Origin: Hyalangium ruber
Lineage (GTDB): Bacteria > Myxococcota > Myxococcia > Myxococcales > Myxococcaceae
Direction of reading: 5' to 3'
Assembly: GCF_034259325.1 (NCBI RefSeq)
Contig: NZ_JAXIVS010000013.1
Coordinates: 1 to 64,000, forward strand
DNA: 64,000 nt
The notes under the pieces were generated by a model, which made no database searches, was not told the origin of the DNA, and saw only the letters and a program-made list of their open reading frames with translations. The translations under genes and the position numbers were made by a program. Of this stretch, positions 15,328-24,762 are shown in pieces (positions within the stretch are counted from its first letter, which is position 1; the number at the start of each line of letters is the position of its first letter).

Positions 15328-18300
15328 ATGATCAAGTACATCCTCGGCGCGCTGGTGGCAGCGGTCCTCTGGGCGGTCGTCATCGTGTTCCAGTTGCCGA
15401 TCTGGATCGGCATCGCCGCCACCACGCTCATCATCCTGGTGTTGATCGCGATCGTCGCGGTCCGCCACCTCAAGGCCGCCAAGGCCGCTGGCGACATCGA
15501 GAAGGCGCTGGCGGCTCAGGCCAGCGCGGAGGCCCAAGGCGCCCGGCCCGACCTGCAGGAAGAAGTGCAGGCGATGCAGGCCGAGTTCACCAAGGCCATC
15601 GCCGCGCTGAAGACCTCGAAGCTGGCGCGGGGCCGGGGCGGCAAGGAGGCTCTCTCGGTCCTGCCCTGGTACATGATCATCGGCCCGCCGGGCTCCGGGA
15701 AGAGCACGGCGCTGCGCAACTCGGGCATCAAGTTCCCGTACCTCTCCTCGCGCGGCGGCGGCGTGAAGGGCGTGGGCGGTACGCGCAACTGCGAGTGGTG
15801 GCTCACCAACGAGGCCGTCATCCTCGACACCGCCGGTCGCTACACCACCGAGGATGAGGACCGGGACGAGTGGTTCAGCTTCCTGGACATGCTCAAGCGC
15901 AACCGCGCGAAGAAGCCGGTCAACGGCCTCATCGTCGCGGTGAGCGTGGGCGACATCATCGGCATCGACGAGGAGGAGACGGTCCAACTGGCGCAGCGGC
16001 TGCGCGAGCGCGTGGACGAGGTGATGGAGCGATTGAAGATGATCGTTCCGGTCTACCTCATGTTCACCAAGTGCGACCTGCTGGCCGGCTTCGTGGACAT
16101 CTTCGGAGACCTCGCCAAGAGCGAGCGCGGGCAGATCTGGGGCTTCACCGTTCCGGTGATGGAGAAGGGTGAGGACCTGGGCGAGGTGTTCCGGGAGAAG
16201 TTCGACGAGATGGCGGAGGTGGTGGAGCAGCGCTCCATCCAGCGCGTGGGCGACGAGCGTCACCCGGAGACGCGCGAGCGCATCTACCGCTTCCCGCAGC
16301 AGTTCGAGGGGCTCAAGGACAACATCGCGGCGATGGTGCAGGCGCTGTTCGCCGAGAACGTGTACCAGGACACCCCGGTGATGCGCGGGGTGTACTTCAC
16401 CAGCGGCACGCAGGAGGGCAGCCCGATCGATCGCGTGATGAACGCGATGGCGGACGCCTTCGGCATCCGGCGCTCGCTGCCGTCCAACTCCAAGCCCGCG
16501 GTGGAGGCGCGCAGCTACTTCCTGCGCGACGTGTTCGGCAACGTCATCTTCCCGGATCAGGATCTCGCCGTGGTGAGCACGGCCGAGAACCAGCGCCTGA
16601 AGCAGATGCAGTACGCGTACGCGGGCGGAGCCCTGCTGGTGGCGGTGCTCATCCTGCTGTTCCCGACGATCGCCTTCTTCAAGAACCGGGCGCTCATCCA
16701 GGACACGCGCGACATCTTCCAGGCACAGCTGAACAGCGCGGAGAACACCTCCACGGCCTCTATCGCGGTGGAGGACCTCCGGGTCCTGCGCTCGCGCATC
16801 GACGAGCTGCGCAAGAACGAGGAGGACGGGCCTCCCACGGGCATGCGCTTCGGCATGTACCGGGGTGGGGTGCTCTTCGAGCCGCTGAGCAAGTTCTACG
16901 GCGCCGCCGTCCGGCGCACCTTCGTCGAGCCGGTGCTGCAGCAGGACTTCAAGGACCTGTCGGCCTTTGGCAGGAAGTACGAGGGCGATGAATCCGAGAA
17001 GCCCGACGAGCGCGAGTACGCGCGCTACTTCAGCCTGCTCAAGCTGAACCTGTTCCTGACGGGACCGCGCACGGAGGCAGAGCCGGCGATTGGCGAGGCG
17101 GAGCGTGCCTGGATCGTCGCCAACGTCGTGTCCCGCTGGGCCAACCGCTCTGGGTTCGCCGAGAGCGCCGAGCGCCAGCGTCTGCTCGGCGAGCACCTGG
17201 ATCTGTACGTGAACCTGCTGGCGCAGAACCCCTCGCTGGCCTTCACGCGCAACGACAAGGTCATCAGCGATGCGCGGGTCGCGCTGTCGCGGCTGCCGTT
17301 CGACCAGCTGCTGCTCAACCAGATCATCGCGGACGTGGGCGGCGACTTCAATTTGAAGCTCTCCAGCATGCTGGGAGGCACCACCTCCAACATCAAGTCG
17401 AAGGGACTGATCCGGGGCGCCTTCACCCGCAAGGGCTGGGACGCGCTGGTTCGCGATCGGCTGGAGTCTCCGCTGCAGAACGCGGACCTGTGGGTGCTCG
17501 GCAAGGACACCAAGAACTCGACCGACGCGGAGATCGACAAGCTGCTCAATTCGCTCGAGTCGCGCTACTTCGAGCAGTACATCACCGAGTGGCAGACCTT
17601 CCTGGACTCGATCGACGTGGCGCGGCCGGGCTCGAGCGCCGAGGTGCTCGCGGCGCTGGAGGAGCTCACGCGCGGCAAGCCGCCTCCGCTGGCGCGCCTG
17701 TTCCAGGCGGTCGGCTACAACAGCAAGTTGCCGACGAAGAAGTCCACGGATGACGTAGGCGAGGACCTGATCAAGACGCTCAAGGACAAGATCCAGAAGA
17801 GCTCCAACCGGAACCGCCAGATCGTGGATGTCGGCAGCAAGTTCCTGCCCGCGCCCGAGGAGAGTGGGGAGATCCAGTACACGGCGCTGCACGTGCAGGC
17901 CGCGTTCGACACGCTGGTGAAGTTCGGCGTGCCTCCGCCGCCTCCCTCGCCCGAGTCGCCGCCCGAGTCCGTGCAGCTCGACCTGTACCAGGAGCAACTG
18001 GTGTTCGTGCGCGACGCGCTCCGCCAGTTCCTGGAGAACCCCTCGGAGGGCAAGGCGTTGAACTCCCGGCTGGCCACGGCTCGCGTCCAGGTCCAGGCGC
18101 TCGTCAACGGTCAGGAGGACCCCAACATCCGGCCCGTGCTCGGCAAGCTGCTGATGCCGCCGCTGGAGGCCTCCTCCTCGCTCGCCAACCGCGAGGCGGG
18201 AACGGCGATCAACCAGAGCTGGTGCAGCGAGATCGTCGACGCGTTCAAGCGCAACCTGGCCAACCGCTACCCGTTCAACCGCAACGGGCATGACGCGTCG

Positions 18301-18963
18301 CTGGCCGACGTGGGTGAGTTCTACCGCCCCACCAGCGGCACGGTCTGGGGCTTCTTCGATACCTCGCTCAAGGAGGATGTGCGGCGGGCGGGCGACAAGT
18401 TCCAGTTCATCAAGAAGCTGGGCAGCACTCCGCTCCAGCCGAGCCTGCTCACTTTCCTGAAGCGCTCGTACGACATCTCCACCTCCATGTTCGTGCCCAA
18501 TGGCTCCGAACCGGTGATGAAGTTCTCGATCAGCATCCGGCCCTCGCCGGCGCTGTCCTCCATCACCTTCTCGGTGGATGGCCAGGAGGTCGTCTACAAG
18601 AACGAGCCCGAGCGCTGGACGAAGTTCTCCTGGCCGGGCGACGGCAAGAAGTCCGGCGCCCAGATCAAGGTGCGCAACCCGCGCGGCCAGCTCGAGGAGC
18701 TCGAGCGCGATGGCGAGTGGGGCCTCTTCCGGCTCATGGAGGAGGGCGCGGCGCAGATGGACAAGGGCGCGCGGGTGTTCTCCATGAAGTGGAAGATGCC
18801 CAGCACCAACGCCGAGGTGGTGATCGACTTCAAGCCCGAGCGCACCGCCACTCCGTTCTTCGGCACCTCTCCGTCGCCGGGCACGGGGATGCTGCAGCCG
18901 TTCCGCGTGGCGGGCGTGGCGCCTCCGAAGACCATTGGAAAGGGTTCAGGATGCTCGGAGTGA
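15328..18963 (+). CDS. tssM: Type VI secretion membrane protein TssM (IcmF family)
   Basis: TssM spans the envelope and connects TssL to TssJ. The 1211-residue protein has two N-terminal membrane segments (about residues 4-25 and 27-46), a cytoplasmic NTPase domain with Walker A GPPGSGKST (near residue 120) and a VILDTAGRYTTED switch, and a third membrane segment near 435-455 (YAGGALLVAVLILLF). A large periplasmic region follows, with the IcmF/DUF1215-like and C-terminal domains. The Walker A motif is intact, unlike in some TssM proteins. It starts 14 bases after tssL, and its last 13 bases overlap tagF. Confidence 0.95.
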   Translation: MIKYILGALVAAVLWAVVIVFQLPIWIGIAATTLIILVLIAIVAVRHLKAAKAAGDIEKALAAQASAEAQGARPDLQEEVQAMQAEFTKAIAALKTSKLARGRGGKEALSVLPWYMIIGPPGSGKSTALRNSGIKFPYLSSRGGGVKGVGGTRNCEWWLTNEAVILDTAGRYTTEDEDRDEWFSFLDMLKRNRAKKPVNGLIVAVSVGDIIGIDEEETVQLAQRLRERVDEVMERLKMIVPVYLMFTKCDLLAGFVDIFGDLAKSERGQIWGFTVPVMEKGEDLGEVFREKFDEMAEVVEQRSIQRVGDERHPETRERIYRFPQQFEGLKDNIAAMVQALFAENVYQDTPVMRGVYFTSGTQEGSPIDRVMNAMADAFGIRRSLPSNSKPAVEARSYFLRDVFGNVIFPDQDLAVVSTAENQRLKQMQYAYAGGALLVAVLILLFPTIAFFKNRALIQDTRDIFQAQLNSAENTSTASIAVEDLRVLRSRIDELRKNEEDGPPTGMRFGMYRGGVLFEPLSKFYGAAVRRTFVEPVLQQDFKDLSAFGRKYEGDESEKPDEREYARYFSLLKLNLFLTGPRTEAEPAIGEAERAWIVANVVSRWANRSGFAESAERQRLLGEHLDLYVNLLAQNPSLAFTRNDKVISDARVALSRLPFDQLLLNQIIADVGGDFNLKLSSMLGGTTSNIKSKGLIRGAFTRKGWDALVRDRLESPLQNADLWVLGKDTKNSTDAEIDKLLNSLESRYFEQYITEWQTFLDSIDVARPGSSAEVLAALEELTRGKPPPLARLFQAVGYNSKLPTKKSTDDVGEDLIKTLKDKIQKSSNRNRQIVDVGSKFLPAPEESGEIQYTALHVQAAFDTLVKFGVPPPPPSPESPPESVQLDLYQEQLVFVRDALRQFLENPSEGKALNSRLATARVQVQALVNGQEDPNIRPVLGKLLMPPLEASSSLANREAGTAINQSWCSEIVDAFKRNLANRYPFNRNGHDASLADVGEFYRPTSGTVWGFFDTSLKEDVRRAGDKFQFIKKLGSTPLQPSLLTFLKRSYDISTSMFVPNGSEPVMKFSISIRPSPALSSITFSVDGQEVVYKNEPERWTKFSWPGDGKKSGAQIKVRNPRGQLEELERDGEWGLFRLMEEGAAQMDKGARVFSMKWKMPSTNAEVVIDFKPERTATPFFGTSPSPGTGMLQPFRVAGVAPPKTIGKGSGCSE

Positions 18964-19892
18964 ACCGAGGCAACCCGGTGGCCTTGTTGGGCAAGGCTCC
19001 CTGCCAGGGAGACTTCATCCGCTGGAACGCGAGCGATCCTGTCTCGCAGCAGTTCCACCGGTGGCTGGAGGAGGGGCACGAGGCCGTCCGCCGAGGCAAC
19101 GTCCTGCTGCCCGCCGAGCCCATCCACTTCCTCTTCACCATGGCGGGTGGCCGCCAGGGGCTCATGGGGATGATGGCGCCCAGCAGCGACAAGGTGGGCC
19201 GCATCTTCCCGCTCGCCGTCTATGTGCCGGCGGACCTCGCCTCGCTGGCGGGCCACACGGCTCCGCTGCTGCCCGGCTCGCACCAGGCCTTCTTCGCGGC
19301 GGCCCGGCAGCTGCTCGCTGACGCGGCTACGCTGTCGGCGGACGAGCTGAACAAGCGGGTGGAGGCGCTTGGGGCCCATGCGGAAGGGGACTCGGGTGAC
19401 GCGGAAGACTACCGGCGCAAGGCGCAGCTGGCGCCCGCCTCCAGCCTGGTGAAGCAGTTCACCTCGGATGGGGCAGCGCCGGGCGCGCAGTACTACGCCT
19501 TCCGCACCTTCATGACGGCGTGCTCGGCCGAGAAGGGCAAGGAGCCCTCCAAGCCGGGTGTGACGCTGGACTGTCCCTTCTCGGAGGAGACGGGGCCCTA
19601 CCCGTGGGTGGAGCTGGCGCGCCGGCTGCTGCAGTGGCGCTCCACGCCGCCGAGCCTCTTCTGGCACTACGGGCCGAGCCCGAGGCTGTTGCTGTCGCTG
19701 GGGCCGCCGGCCTCCTCGGCGCTGATGCACCTGGCCAAGCTCGATCACTCCAGCAGGAACCTGTGGCCGCTGCGCACGAAGCAACCCAACGCCATCGAGT
19801 CCGCGAAACAGGCGCTGTCCGCTTCACAGCGGCGCGCAATCGAGGATGATGGTGTCACGACGGAGGCCCTGCTCAGCGCATTCGGCGGCTGA
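18951..19892 (+). CDS. tagF: Type VI secretion-associated protein TagF
   Basis: TagF is a post-translational repressor of T6SS assembly known from Pseudomonas and Agrobacterium. The N-terminal 150 residues fit the TagF domain: ALLGKAPCQGDFIRWNASDP, FHRWLEEG, FLFTMAGGRQGLMGMMAPS and KVGRIFPLAVY. The C-terminal half has WVELARRLLQW and SLFWHYGPSPRLLLSLG and ends in a helix. There is no fused phosphatase. The ATG at 18951 follows AAAGGGTTCAGG and overlaps the end of tssM by 13 bases; the open frame from 18717 lies inside tssM. Confidence 0.9.
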   Translation: MLGVNRGNPVALLGKAPCQGDFIRWNASDPVSQQFHRWLEEGHEAVRRGNVLLPAEPIHFLFTMAGGRQGLMGMMAPSSDKVGRIFPLAVYVPADLASLAGHTAPLLPGSHQAFFAAARQLLADAATLSADELNKRVEALGAHAEGDSGDAEDYRRKAQLAPASSLVKQFTSDGAAPGAQYYAFRTFMTACSAEKGKEPSKPGVTLDCPFSEETGPYPWVELARRLLQWRSTPPSLFWHYGPSPRLLLSLGPPASSALMHLAKLDHSSRNLWPLRTKQPNAIESAKQALSASQRRAIEDDGVTTEALLSAFGG

Positions 19893-19910
19893 GCGGGCTG
19901 GGGGGAGCAC

Positions 19911-21530
19911 ATGGCAGTCTCGATCGAACAACTCCGGGAGAAGGCGAAGAACTGGATCGAGCCCGTCTCGGCGGCGGCTCCGGCCGGTGCCGCGGCGAAG
20001 ACGAACCCTCAGTACGAGGCCGTCATCGCGGAGATGGCCAAGCTGGAATCGGTGACCGGCGGCGCGGTGGACTGGAACCTGGTGCTCGACTCGGGCGGCA
20101 AGGTGCTCCAGTCCGTCTCCAAGGATCTGCGCATCGCCACGTACCTGGCCTTTGGCCTGTACCAGACGCAGGGCCTCGATGGGCTCGCCACCGGGCTGGT
20201 GGTCATCTCCGAGATCATGGACCGGTTCTGGCCCGGTCTCTTCCCGGAGCTGGCGCGCCTGCGTGGCCGCGCCAACGCGCTCGGCTGGCTCATCGAGCGG
20301 GCCTCCAGCACGCTGCCCGACATGCAGGTGGACGCCAACGCACGCGACCGGGTCGAGGCCCTGGACGTGGCCGCCGCGCGGCTGGCCGAGGTGGCGCGCC
20401 AGAAGTTCGAGGCCAACGGGCCCGCCGTCCGGCCGCTGCTGGAGAGCGTGCAGCGCCTCAAGGCCTCGCTGCCCGCCGATGCTCCGCCGCCCCCGCCTCC
20501 GCCTCCGCCCGAGGTGAAGCCCGTCACGCCTCCGCCTCCGGCGATCGCCCCGGTGGCCGCGCCCCCGCCCGTCGCCAGCGCCATGCCCGCGGTGGGCGGG
20601 ATGGCCAGCGTCGAGGCCGCCACGGACTTCCTGCGCCAGACGGGCTCGGCGCTGATCAACGCGGCGGGCACGCTGCGCCGAGCCTCCGCCCTGGATCCCC
20701 AGCCGTACCGGCTGCTGCGCGTGGGCCTGTACCTGCACCTGGTCACCCCGCCGCCCTCGGATGCTAGCGGCAAGACGAGCATCCCCGCGCCGCCGCCCGC
20801 GCTGCGCCAGCAGTTGGAGCGCATGGCCGCCAACGGCAAGTGGGCCGAGGTGCTGGAGGAGGCCGAGTCCGCCCTCACGCAGCACCGCTTCTGGGTGGAT
20901 CTGCACTTCCTCAGCGCCCGCGCGCTGGGAGAGCTGGGGCCCACCTACCAGCCCGCCCGGCAGTCACTGCTCACGGAGCTGGCCGCGTGGCTCAAGCGCA
21001 TGCCCGCGGTGCCCAAGTTCCTGTTCGGCGATGGCTCGCCGGCGGCCAGCGGAGAGACGCGCGCGTGGCTGGAGTCGGAGCTGGCGCCGCCCGCGGCCTC
21101 CGGTGGAAGCCCCGCCGCGGGCAAGGCGGACGGGGAGGGCGGCGATGACGAGGCCGAGGTGCTCACCGAGGCGCGCAAGCTGCTCGGTGGCGGCAAGGCG
21201 CCCGAGGCGATCGCCATGCTCCACAAGCGCGTGGAGGAGGCGACTTCCAGCCGCAAGCGCTTCCGTGCCCGTCTGGCGCTCGCGAAAATTTGCGCTGCCA
21301 GCAGCCAGCCCAACATGGCGCGAGCCCTCTATGAGGCGCTCGACAAGGAGTCGGTCGAGCGGGGGCTGGATGTGTGGGAACCCGCGCTCGCGGGCGAGTG
21401 CCTGGAGGGCCTGCTCGCCGTGTCCCGCCCGCCGCCCAAAGCTCCAGAGGGTCTGGTGTCGGAATTCAACGCCCGATATCATCGCCTCTGCCTGATCGAT
21501 CCCAGCGCTGCCCTGAGGGTGTCTCTGTGA
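19911..21530 (+). CDS. tssA: Type VI secretion protein TssA
   Basis: TssA organises sheath and tube assembly at the baseplate or sheath end. The N-terminal ImpA_N domain (residues about 1-185) is clear: NPQYEAVIAEMAKLESVTGG, VDWNLVLDSGGKVLQSVSKD and FWPGLFPELARLRGRANALGWL. A long proline-rich linker (about 193-225) leads to a VasJ-type C-terminal region with TPR-like helices (YRLLRVGLYLHLV, LRQQLERMAANGKWAEVLEE, FWVDLHFLSARALGELG). Its 539 residues fit the long TssA class. It starts 18 bases after tagF. Confidence 0.9.
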   Translation: MAVSIEQLREKAKNWIEPVSAAAPAGAAAKTNPQYEAVIAEMAKLESVTGGAVDWNLVLDSGGKVLQSVSKDLRIATYLAFGLYQTQGLDGLATGLVVISEIMDRFWPGLFPELARLRGRANALGWLIERASSTLPDMQVDANARDRVEALDVAAARLAEVARQKFEANGPAVRPLLESVQRLKASLPADAPPPPPPPPPEVKPVTPPPPAIAPVAAPPPVASAMPAVGGMASVEAATDFLRQTGSALINAAGTLRRASALDPQPYRLLRVGLYLHLVTPPPSDASGKTSIPAPPPALRQQLERMAANGKWAEVLEEAESALTQHRFWVDLHFLSARALGELGPTYQPARQSLLTELAAWLKRMPAVPKFLFGDGSPAASGETRAWLESELAPPAASGGSPAAGKADGEGGDDEAEVLTEARKLLGGGKAPEAIAMLHKRVEEATSSRKRFRARLALAKICAASSQPNMARALYEALDKESVERGLDVWEPALAGECLEGLLAVSRPPPKAPEGLVSEFNARYHRLCLIDPSAALRVSL

Positions 21531-21592
21531 GAGGGGGGCCTCTTACGGTGAGTCCGCGCGGGATAACGTCGTCCCCAACCAGGAGGTCATAG

Positions 21593-22096
21593 GTGAGCAA
21601 GGAAGGATCTGTCGCGCCGAAAGAGCGCGTCAACATCGTCTACAAGTCCGAGACCGGAGGCGCGCAGGCCGAAGTCGAGCTGCCGCTGAAGATCCTCATG
21701 GTGGGCGACTACACCGGCCGCAAGGACGACCGTCCCGTCGAGGAGCGCGCGCCGATCAACATCGACAAGAGCAACTTCAACGAGGTGATGTCCAAGCAGA
21801 ACCTCGGCCTGGACATCAACGTCGCCGACAAGCTCTCCAACGAGAAGGGCGCGGAGATGTCGGTGGGCCTGAAGTTCTCGACGCTGGCCGACTTCACCCC
21901 CGAGGGCATCGTCAACCAGGTGCCCCAGCTCAAGCAGCTGCTCGAGCTGCGCGCGGCGCTCAACGCCCTCAAGGGGCCTCTGGGCAACGTGCCGGCCTTC
22001 CGCAAGAAGATCCAGGCGCTGCTCGGGGACACCGAGGGTCGCCAGAAGCTGATGTCCGAACTGGGCCTGGGCGCGGACGGCAAGAAGTCCGAGTAG
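21593..22096 (+). CDS. tssB: Type VI secretion sheath small subunit TssB
   Basis: TssB (VipA/IglA) forms the contractile sheath with TssC. The 167-residue protein has the conserved start SVAPKERVNIVYKSE, LPLKILMVGDYTGR and FNEVMSKQNLGLDI, then LKFSTLADFTPEGIVNQVPQ and a C-terminal helix. It starts with GTG at 21593; AGGAGG lies six bases upstream, which decides the start. Confidence 0.95.
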   Translation: MSKEGSVAPKERVNIVYKSETGGAQAEVELPLKILMVGDYTGRKDDRPVEERAPINIDKSNFNEVMSKQNLGLDINVADKLSNEKGAEMSVGLKFSTLADFTPEGIVNQVPQLKQLLELRAALNALKGPLGNVPAFRKKIQALLGDTEGRQKLMSELGLGADGKKSE

Positions 22097-22134
22097 CCCC
22101 CAGCCGCGCAATCCCAAGAGAGGCGTGACGACAG

Positions 22135-23616
22135 ATGAGCACTGAAAAGGCGGCAAGCGCCGCAGCGACAACGGTCGAGGGGCAGGCCTCCCTGCTCGAT
22201 GAGATCCTCGCCGAGACGAAGATGAAGCCCAGCGACGACGGCTATGACGTCGCGCGCAAGGGCGTGCAGGCCTTCATCGCCGAGATGCTGGCCCCGGGCC
22301 GCTCCGCCGAGCGCATCGACAAGGCGCTGGTGGACGCGATGATCGCCGAGGTGGATCAGCGCCTCAGCGCCCAGGTCAACGAGATCCTCCACCACCCCAA
22401 GCTCCAGGCGCTCGAGTCGGCCTGGCGCGGGCTGAAGTTCCTGATCGATCGCACGGACTTCCGCGAGAACATCAAGGTGGAGATGATGAATGCCACCAAG
22501 GAGGACCTGCTCACCGACTTCGAGGACGCTCCCGAGACGGTGAAGTCGGGCCTCTACCGCCTGGTGTACTCCAACGAGTACGGCGTGTTCGGTGGCAAGC
22601 CCTACGGCATGATCTGCGCGAACTATGACTTCGGGCCTGGTCCCGAGGACATCGCGCTGCTGCAGAAGTGCGCCTCCGTGGCGGCCATGGCGCATACGCC
22701 GTTCATGGCCAACGCCTCGCCCGAGTTCTTCGGGGAGAGCTCCTTCCTGAAGCTGCCGGCGCTCAAGGACCTCAAGTCCCTGTTCGAGGGCCCGCAGTAC
22801 GCCCGGTGGCACTCGTTCCGCGAGAGCGAGGACGCGCGCTACGTGGGCCTGTGCATGCCGCGCTTCCTGCTGCGGCTGCCCTACGGCGAGAAGACGATCT
22901 CGGTGAAGAGCTTCAACTTCAACGAGGACGTCGTCGGCCACCACGAGCGCTACCTGTGGGGCCATGCCTCCGTGGCGATGGCCAGCCGCGTGGCCGACTC
23001 GTTCGCCAAGTACCGCTGGTGCCCGAACATCATCGGCCCGCAGTCGGGTGGCGCGGTGGAGAGCCTGCCGCTGCACCAGTACGAGGCGATGGGCGAGGTG
23101 CAGACGAAGATCCCCACCGAGGTGCTGCTCACCGAGCGCCGCGAGTACGAGCTGTCCGAGGAGGGCTTCATCGGCATGGTGTTCCGCAAGGACGCCGACA
23201 ACGCCGCCTTCTTCTCGGCCAACTCCGTGCAGAAGCCGAAGTTCTTCGGCAACAGCCCCGAGGGCAAGGCGGCCGAGACGAACTACCGCCTCAGCACGCA
23301 GCTGCCGTACATGTTCATCATGTCGCGCCTCTCGCACTACCTGAAGGTGCTGCAGCGCGAGCAGATCGGCAGCTGGAAGGAGCGCGCGGATCTCGAGCGT
23401 GAGCTCAACCAGTGGATCGGCCAGTACGTGGCCGACATGGATGATCCGGCCCCGTCGGTGCGCTCCAAGCGCCCGCTGCGCTCGGCCCGCATCAAGGTCG
23501 AGGACGTGGAGGGCCAGCCGGGCTGGTACCGCTGCAACCTGCAGGTGCGCCCGCACTTCAAGTACATGGGCGCCTCGTTCACGCTCTCCCTGGTCGGCAA
23601 GCTCGACAAGGAGTGA
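22135..23616 (+). CDS. tssC: Type VI secretion sheath large subunit TssC
   Basis: TssC (VipB/IglB) is the large sheath subunit and carries the ClpV-binding and handshake elements. The 493 residues match the family length. Diagnostic stretches include VNEILHHPKLQALESAWRGL, FGGKPYGMICANYDF, HTPFMANASPEFF, DARYVGLCMPRFLLRLPYG and YLWGHASVAMASRV, with ARIKVEDVEGQPGWYRC near the C-terminus. It starts 38 bases after tssB and is followed by a hairpin and a 160-base gap before hcp. Confidence 0.97.
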   Translation: MSTEKAASAAATTVEGQASLLDEILAETKMKPSDDGYDVARKGVQAFIAEMLAPGRSAERIDKALVDAMIAEVDQRLSAQVNEILHHPKLQALESAWRGLKFLIDRTDFRENIKVEMMNATKEDLLTDFEDAPETVKSGLYRLVYSNEYGVFGGKPYGMICANYDFGPGPEDIALLQKCASVAAMAHTPFMANASPEFFGESSFLKLPALKDLKSLFEGPQYARWHSFRESEDARYVGLCMPRFLLRLPYGEKTISVKSFNFNEDVVGHHERYLWGHASVAMASRVADSFAKYRWCPNIIGPQSGGAVESLPLHQYEAMGEVQTKIPTEVLLTERREYELSEEGFIGMVFRKDADNAAFFSANSVQKPKFFGNSPEGKAAETNYRLSTQLPYMFIMSRLSHYLKVLQREQIGSWKERADLERELNQWIGQYVADMDDPAPSVRSKRPLRSARIKVEDVEGQPGWYRCNLQVRPHFKYMGASFTLSLVGKLDKE

Positions 23617-23624
23617 TGAAGGAT

Positions 23625-23640
23625 TGGGGGTTTACCCCCA
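23625..23640 (+). terminator. Short hairpin between tssC and hcp
   Basis: TGGGGGTTTACCCCCA is a perfect 6-base stem with a four-base loop, nine bases after the tssC stop. A second inverted pair (GCAGCCA at about 23652 and TGGCTGC about 20 bases later) follows. Without a T-run it may attenuate transcription or stabilise the upstream mRNA rather than terminate. The gap to 23779 may hold a separate hcp promoter. Confidence 0.4.
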
Positions 23641-23779
23641 GTGCGTCCGTGGCAGCCACCGGTGTCGGGGTTGGCTGCTACACTCGCGGTCTCCGGGCTC
23701 TCCAGGGAGGGGGGCCTGAAGTAGCTTCAAAGCAGCTCGCAGTCAGCCACGCAGGAAAAGCCGGAGAAGGAGAAGCGCC

Positions 23780-24271
23780 ATGGCCGAGACAGTACACCTG
23801 TACCTCAAGGCGAACGGGAACGAGATCAAGGGAGAGAGCACCCAGGTGAGCCTGGGGCGTGAGGGCTCCATCGAGTGTACCTACTACTCGCAGGAGGTCA
23901 TCACCGCGCGTGAGGCGGGCTCTGGCATGGCCACGGGCCGTCGCCAGTACCAGCCGCTGCAGATCCGCAAGCGCATCGACAAGTCCTCGCCGCTGCTGAT
24001 GAAGGCGCTGTGCGAGAACCAGGTCATCGAGGCCACCTTCAAGTTCTTCCGCCCGAACCCCACCGGCGACGGCACCACCGAGCAGTTCTACTCGGTGAGC
24101 TTCAAGCAGGGCCGCATCGCCAGCATGCGCCAGTTCCTGCCGGACACCTTCATCCCGGCCACCTCCACCGAGCCGCCGATGGAGGAGCTCACCTTCGTGT
24201 TCCACACCATCGGGTGGACGTTCACCCAGGGTGGCGTGACGCACGAGGACTCCTGGAGCCAGCAGCGCTAG
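23780..24271 (+). CDS. hcp: Type VI secretion tube protein Hcp (TssD)
   Basis: Hcp hexamers stack into the inner tube that is ejected with the spike. The 163-residue protein has the Hcp beta-barrel pattern: VHLYLKANGNEIKGES at the start, SLGREGSIECTYYSQEV, the RRQYQPLQIRKRIDKSSPLL motif and a C-terminus with ELTFVFHTIGWTF..GGVTHEDSW. GGAGAAGGAGAA lies shortly before the ATG. It is the only gene in the cluster with a long upstream gap (about 160 bases), consistent with the high expression usually needed for Hcp. Confidence 0.95.
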   Translation: MAETVHLYLKANGNEIKGESTQVSLGREGSIECTYYSQEVITAREAGSGMATGRRQYQPLQIRKRIDKSSPLLMKALCENQVIEATFKFFRPNPTGDGTTEQFYSVSFKQGRIASMRQFLPDTFIPATSTEPPMEELTFVFHTIGWTFTQGGVTHEDSWSQQR

Positions 24272-24340
24272 TCGTCTTCCGCGCGCCGTGCGCCTGCCTG
24301 AAGCGGGCGCACGGCCGTGGAGCCGGCGGAGGAAACGACG

Positions 24341-24733
24341 GTGGCGGGCCGCGGCCTTCTGTCACGCATCGAGTCGGAGCAGGGCACCTCCTCGCGAGAC
24401 GCGGATGTGGCCAGCTCCATCGTCGAGCACTTGCGGGTGTTGCTCAACACGCGCCGGGGTGACTCGGTGACGGTGCCGGGCTTCGGAGTGGTGGACTTCA
24501 CGGACCTCGTCCACTCCTTTCCGTCCTCCATCCAAACGCTGCAGGCGGCCATCCGCGCGACGATCCTCGAGTTCGAGCCGCGGGTGCGCAATGTCAGCGT
24601 GCGCCACGTGCCGGACGAGGATCCATTGATGTTGAAGTTCGAGATCACCGCGCAGCCGGCGGATCGCGGCGCCCGGGGTGTGCTGCGTTTCCGGACGCAG
24701 ATGACACCGGGAGGGAAGATCGAGGTCTGGTGA
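24341..24733 (+). CDS. tssE: Type VI secretion baseplate protein TssE (gp25-like)
   Basis: TssE is the phage T4 gp25-like baseplate wedge protein. The 130-residue product has GRGLLSRIESEQG at the start, then IVEHLRVLLNTRRGDS, PGFGVVDFTDLVHSFPSS (the gp25 signature) and IEPRVRNV-like strands (EFEPRVRNVSVRHVPD). The GTG at 24341 is preserved by GGAGG eight bases upstream; an in-frame GTG at 24317 would add eight residues with less support. It follows hcp by about 70 bases. Confidence 0.92.
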   Translation: MAGRGLLSRIESEQGTSSRDADVASSIVEHLRVLLNTRRGDSVTVPGFGVVDFTDLVHSFPSSIQTLQAAIRATILEFEPRVRNVSVRHVPDEDPLMLKFEITAQPADRGARGVLRFRTQMTPGGKIEVW

Positions 24734-24762
24734 GCGTGCCGGTGTGACAGGCGGGAGCCACG

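Noticed and set aside
15142-18291. 1049-residue minus-strand frame opposite tssM
   Set aside because: Arg/Val/His/Gln-rich antisense shadow of a certain gene. The same applies to minus frames at 13176-15497, 27721-30510, 39174-42119 and 43483-45915.
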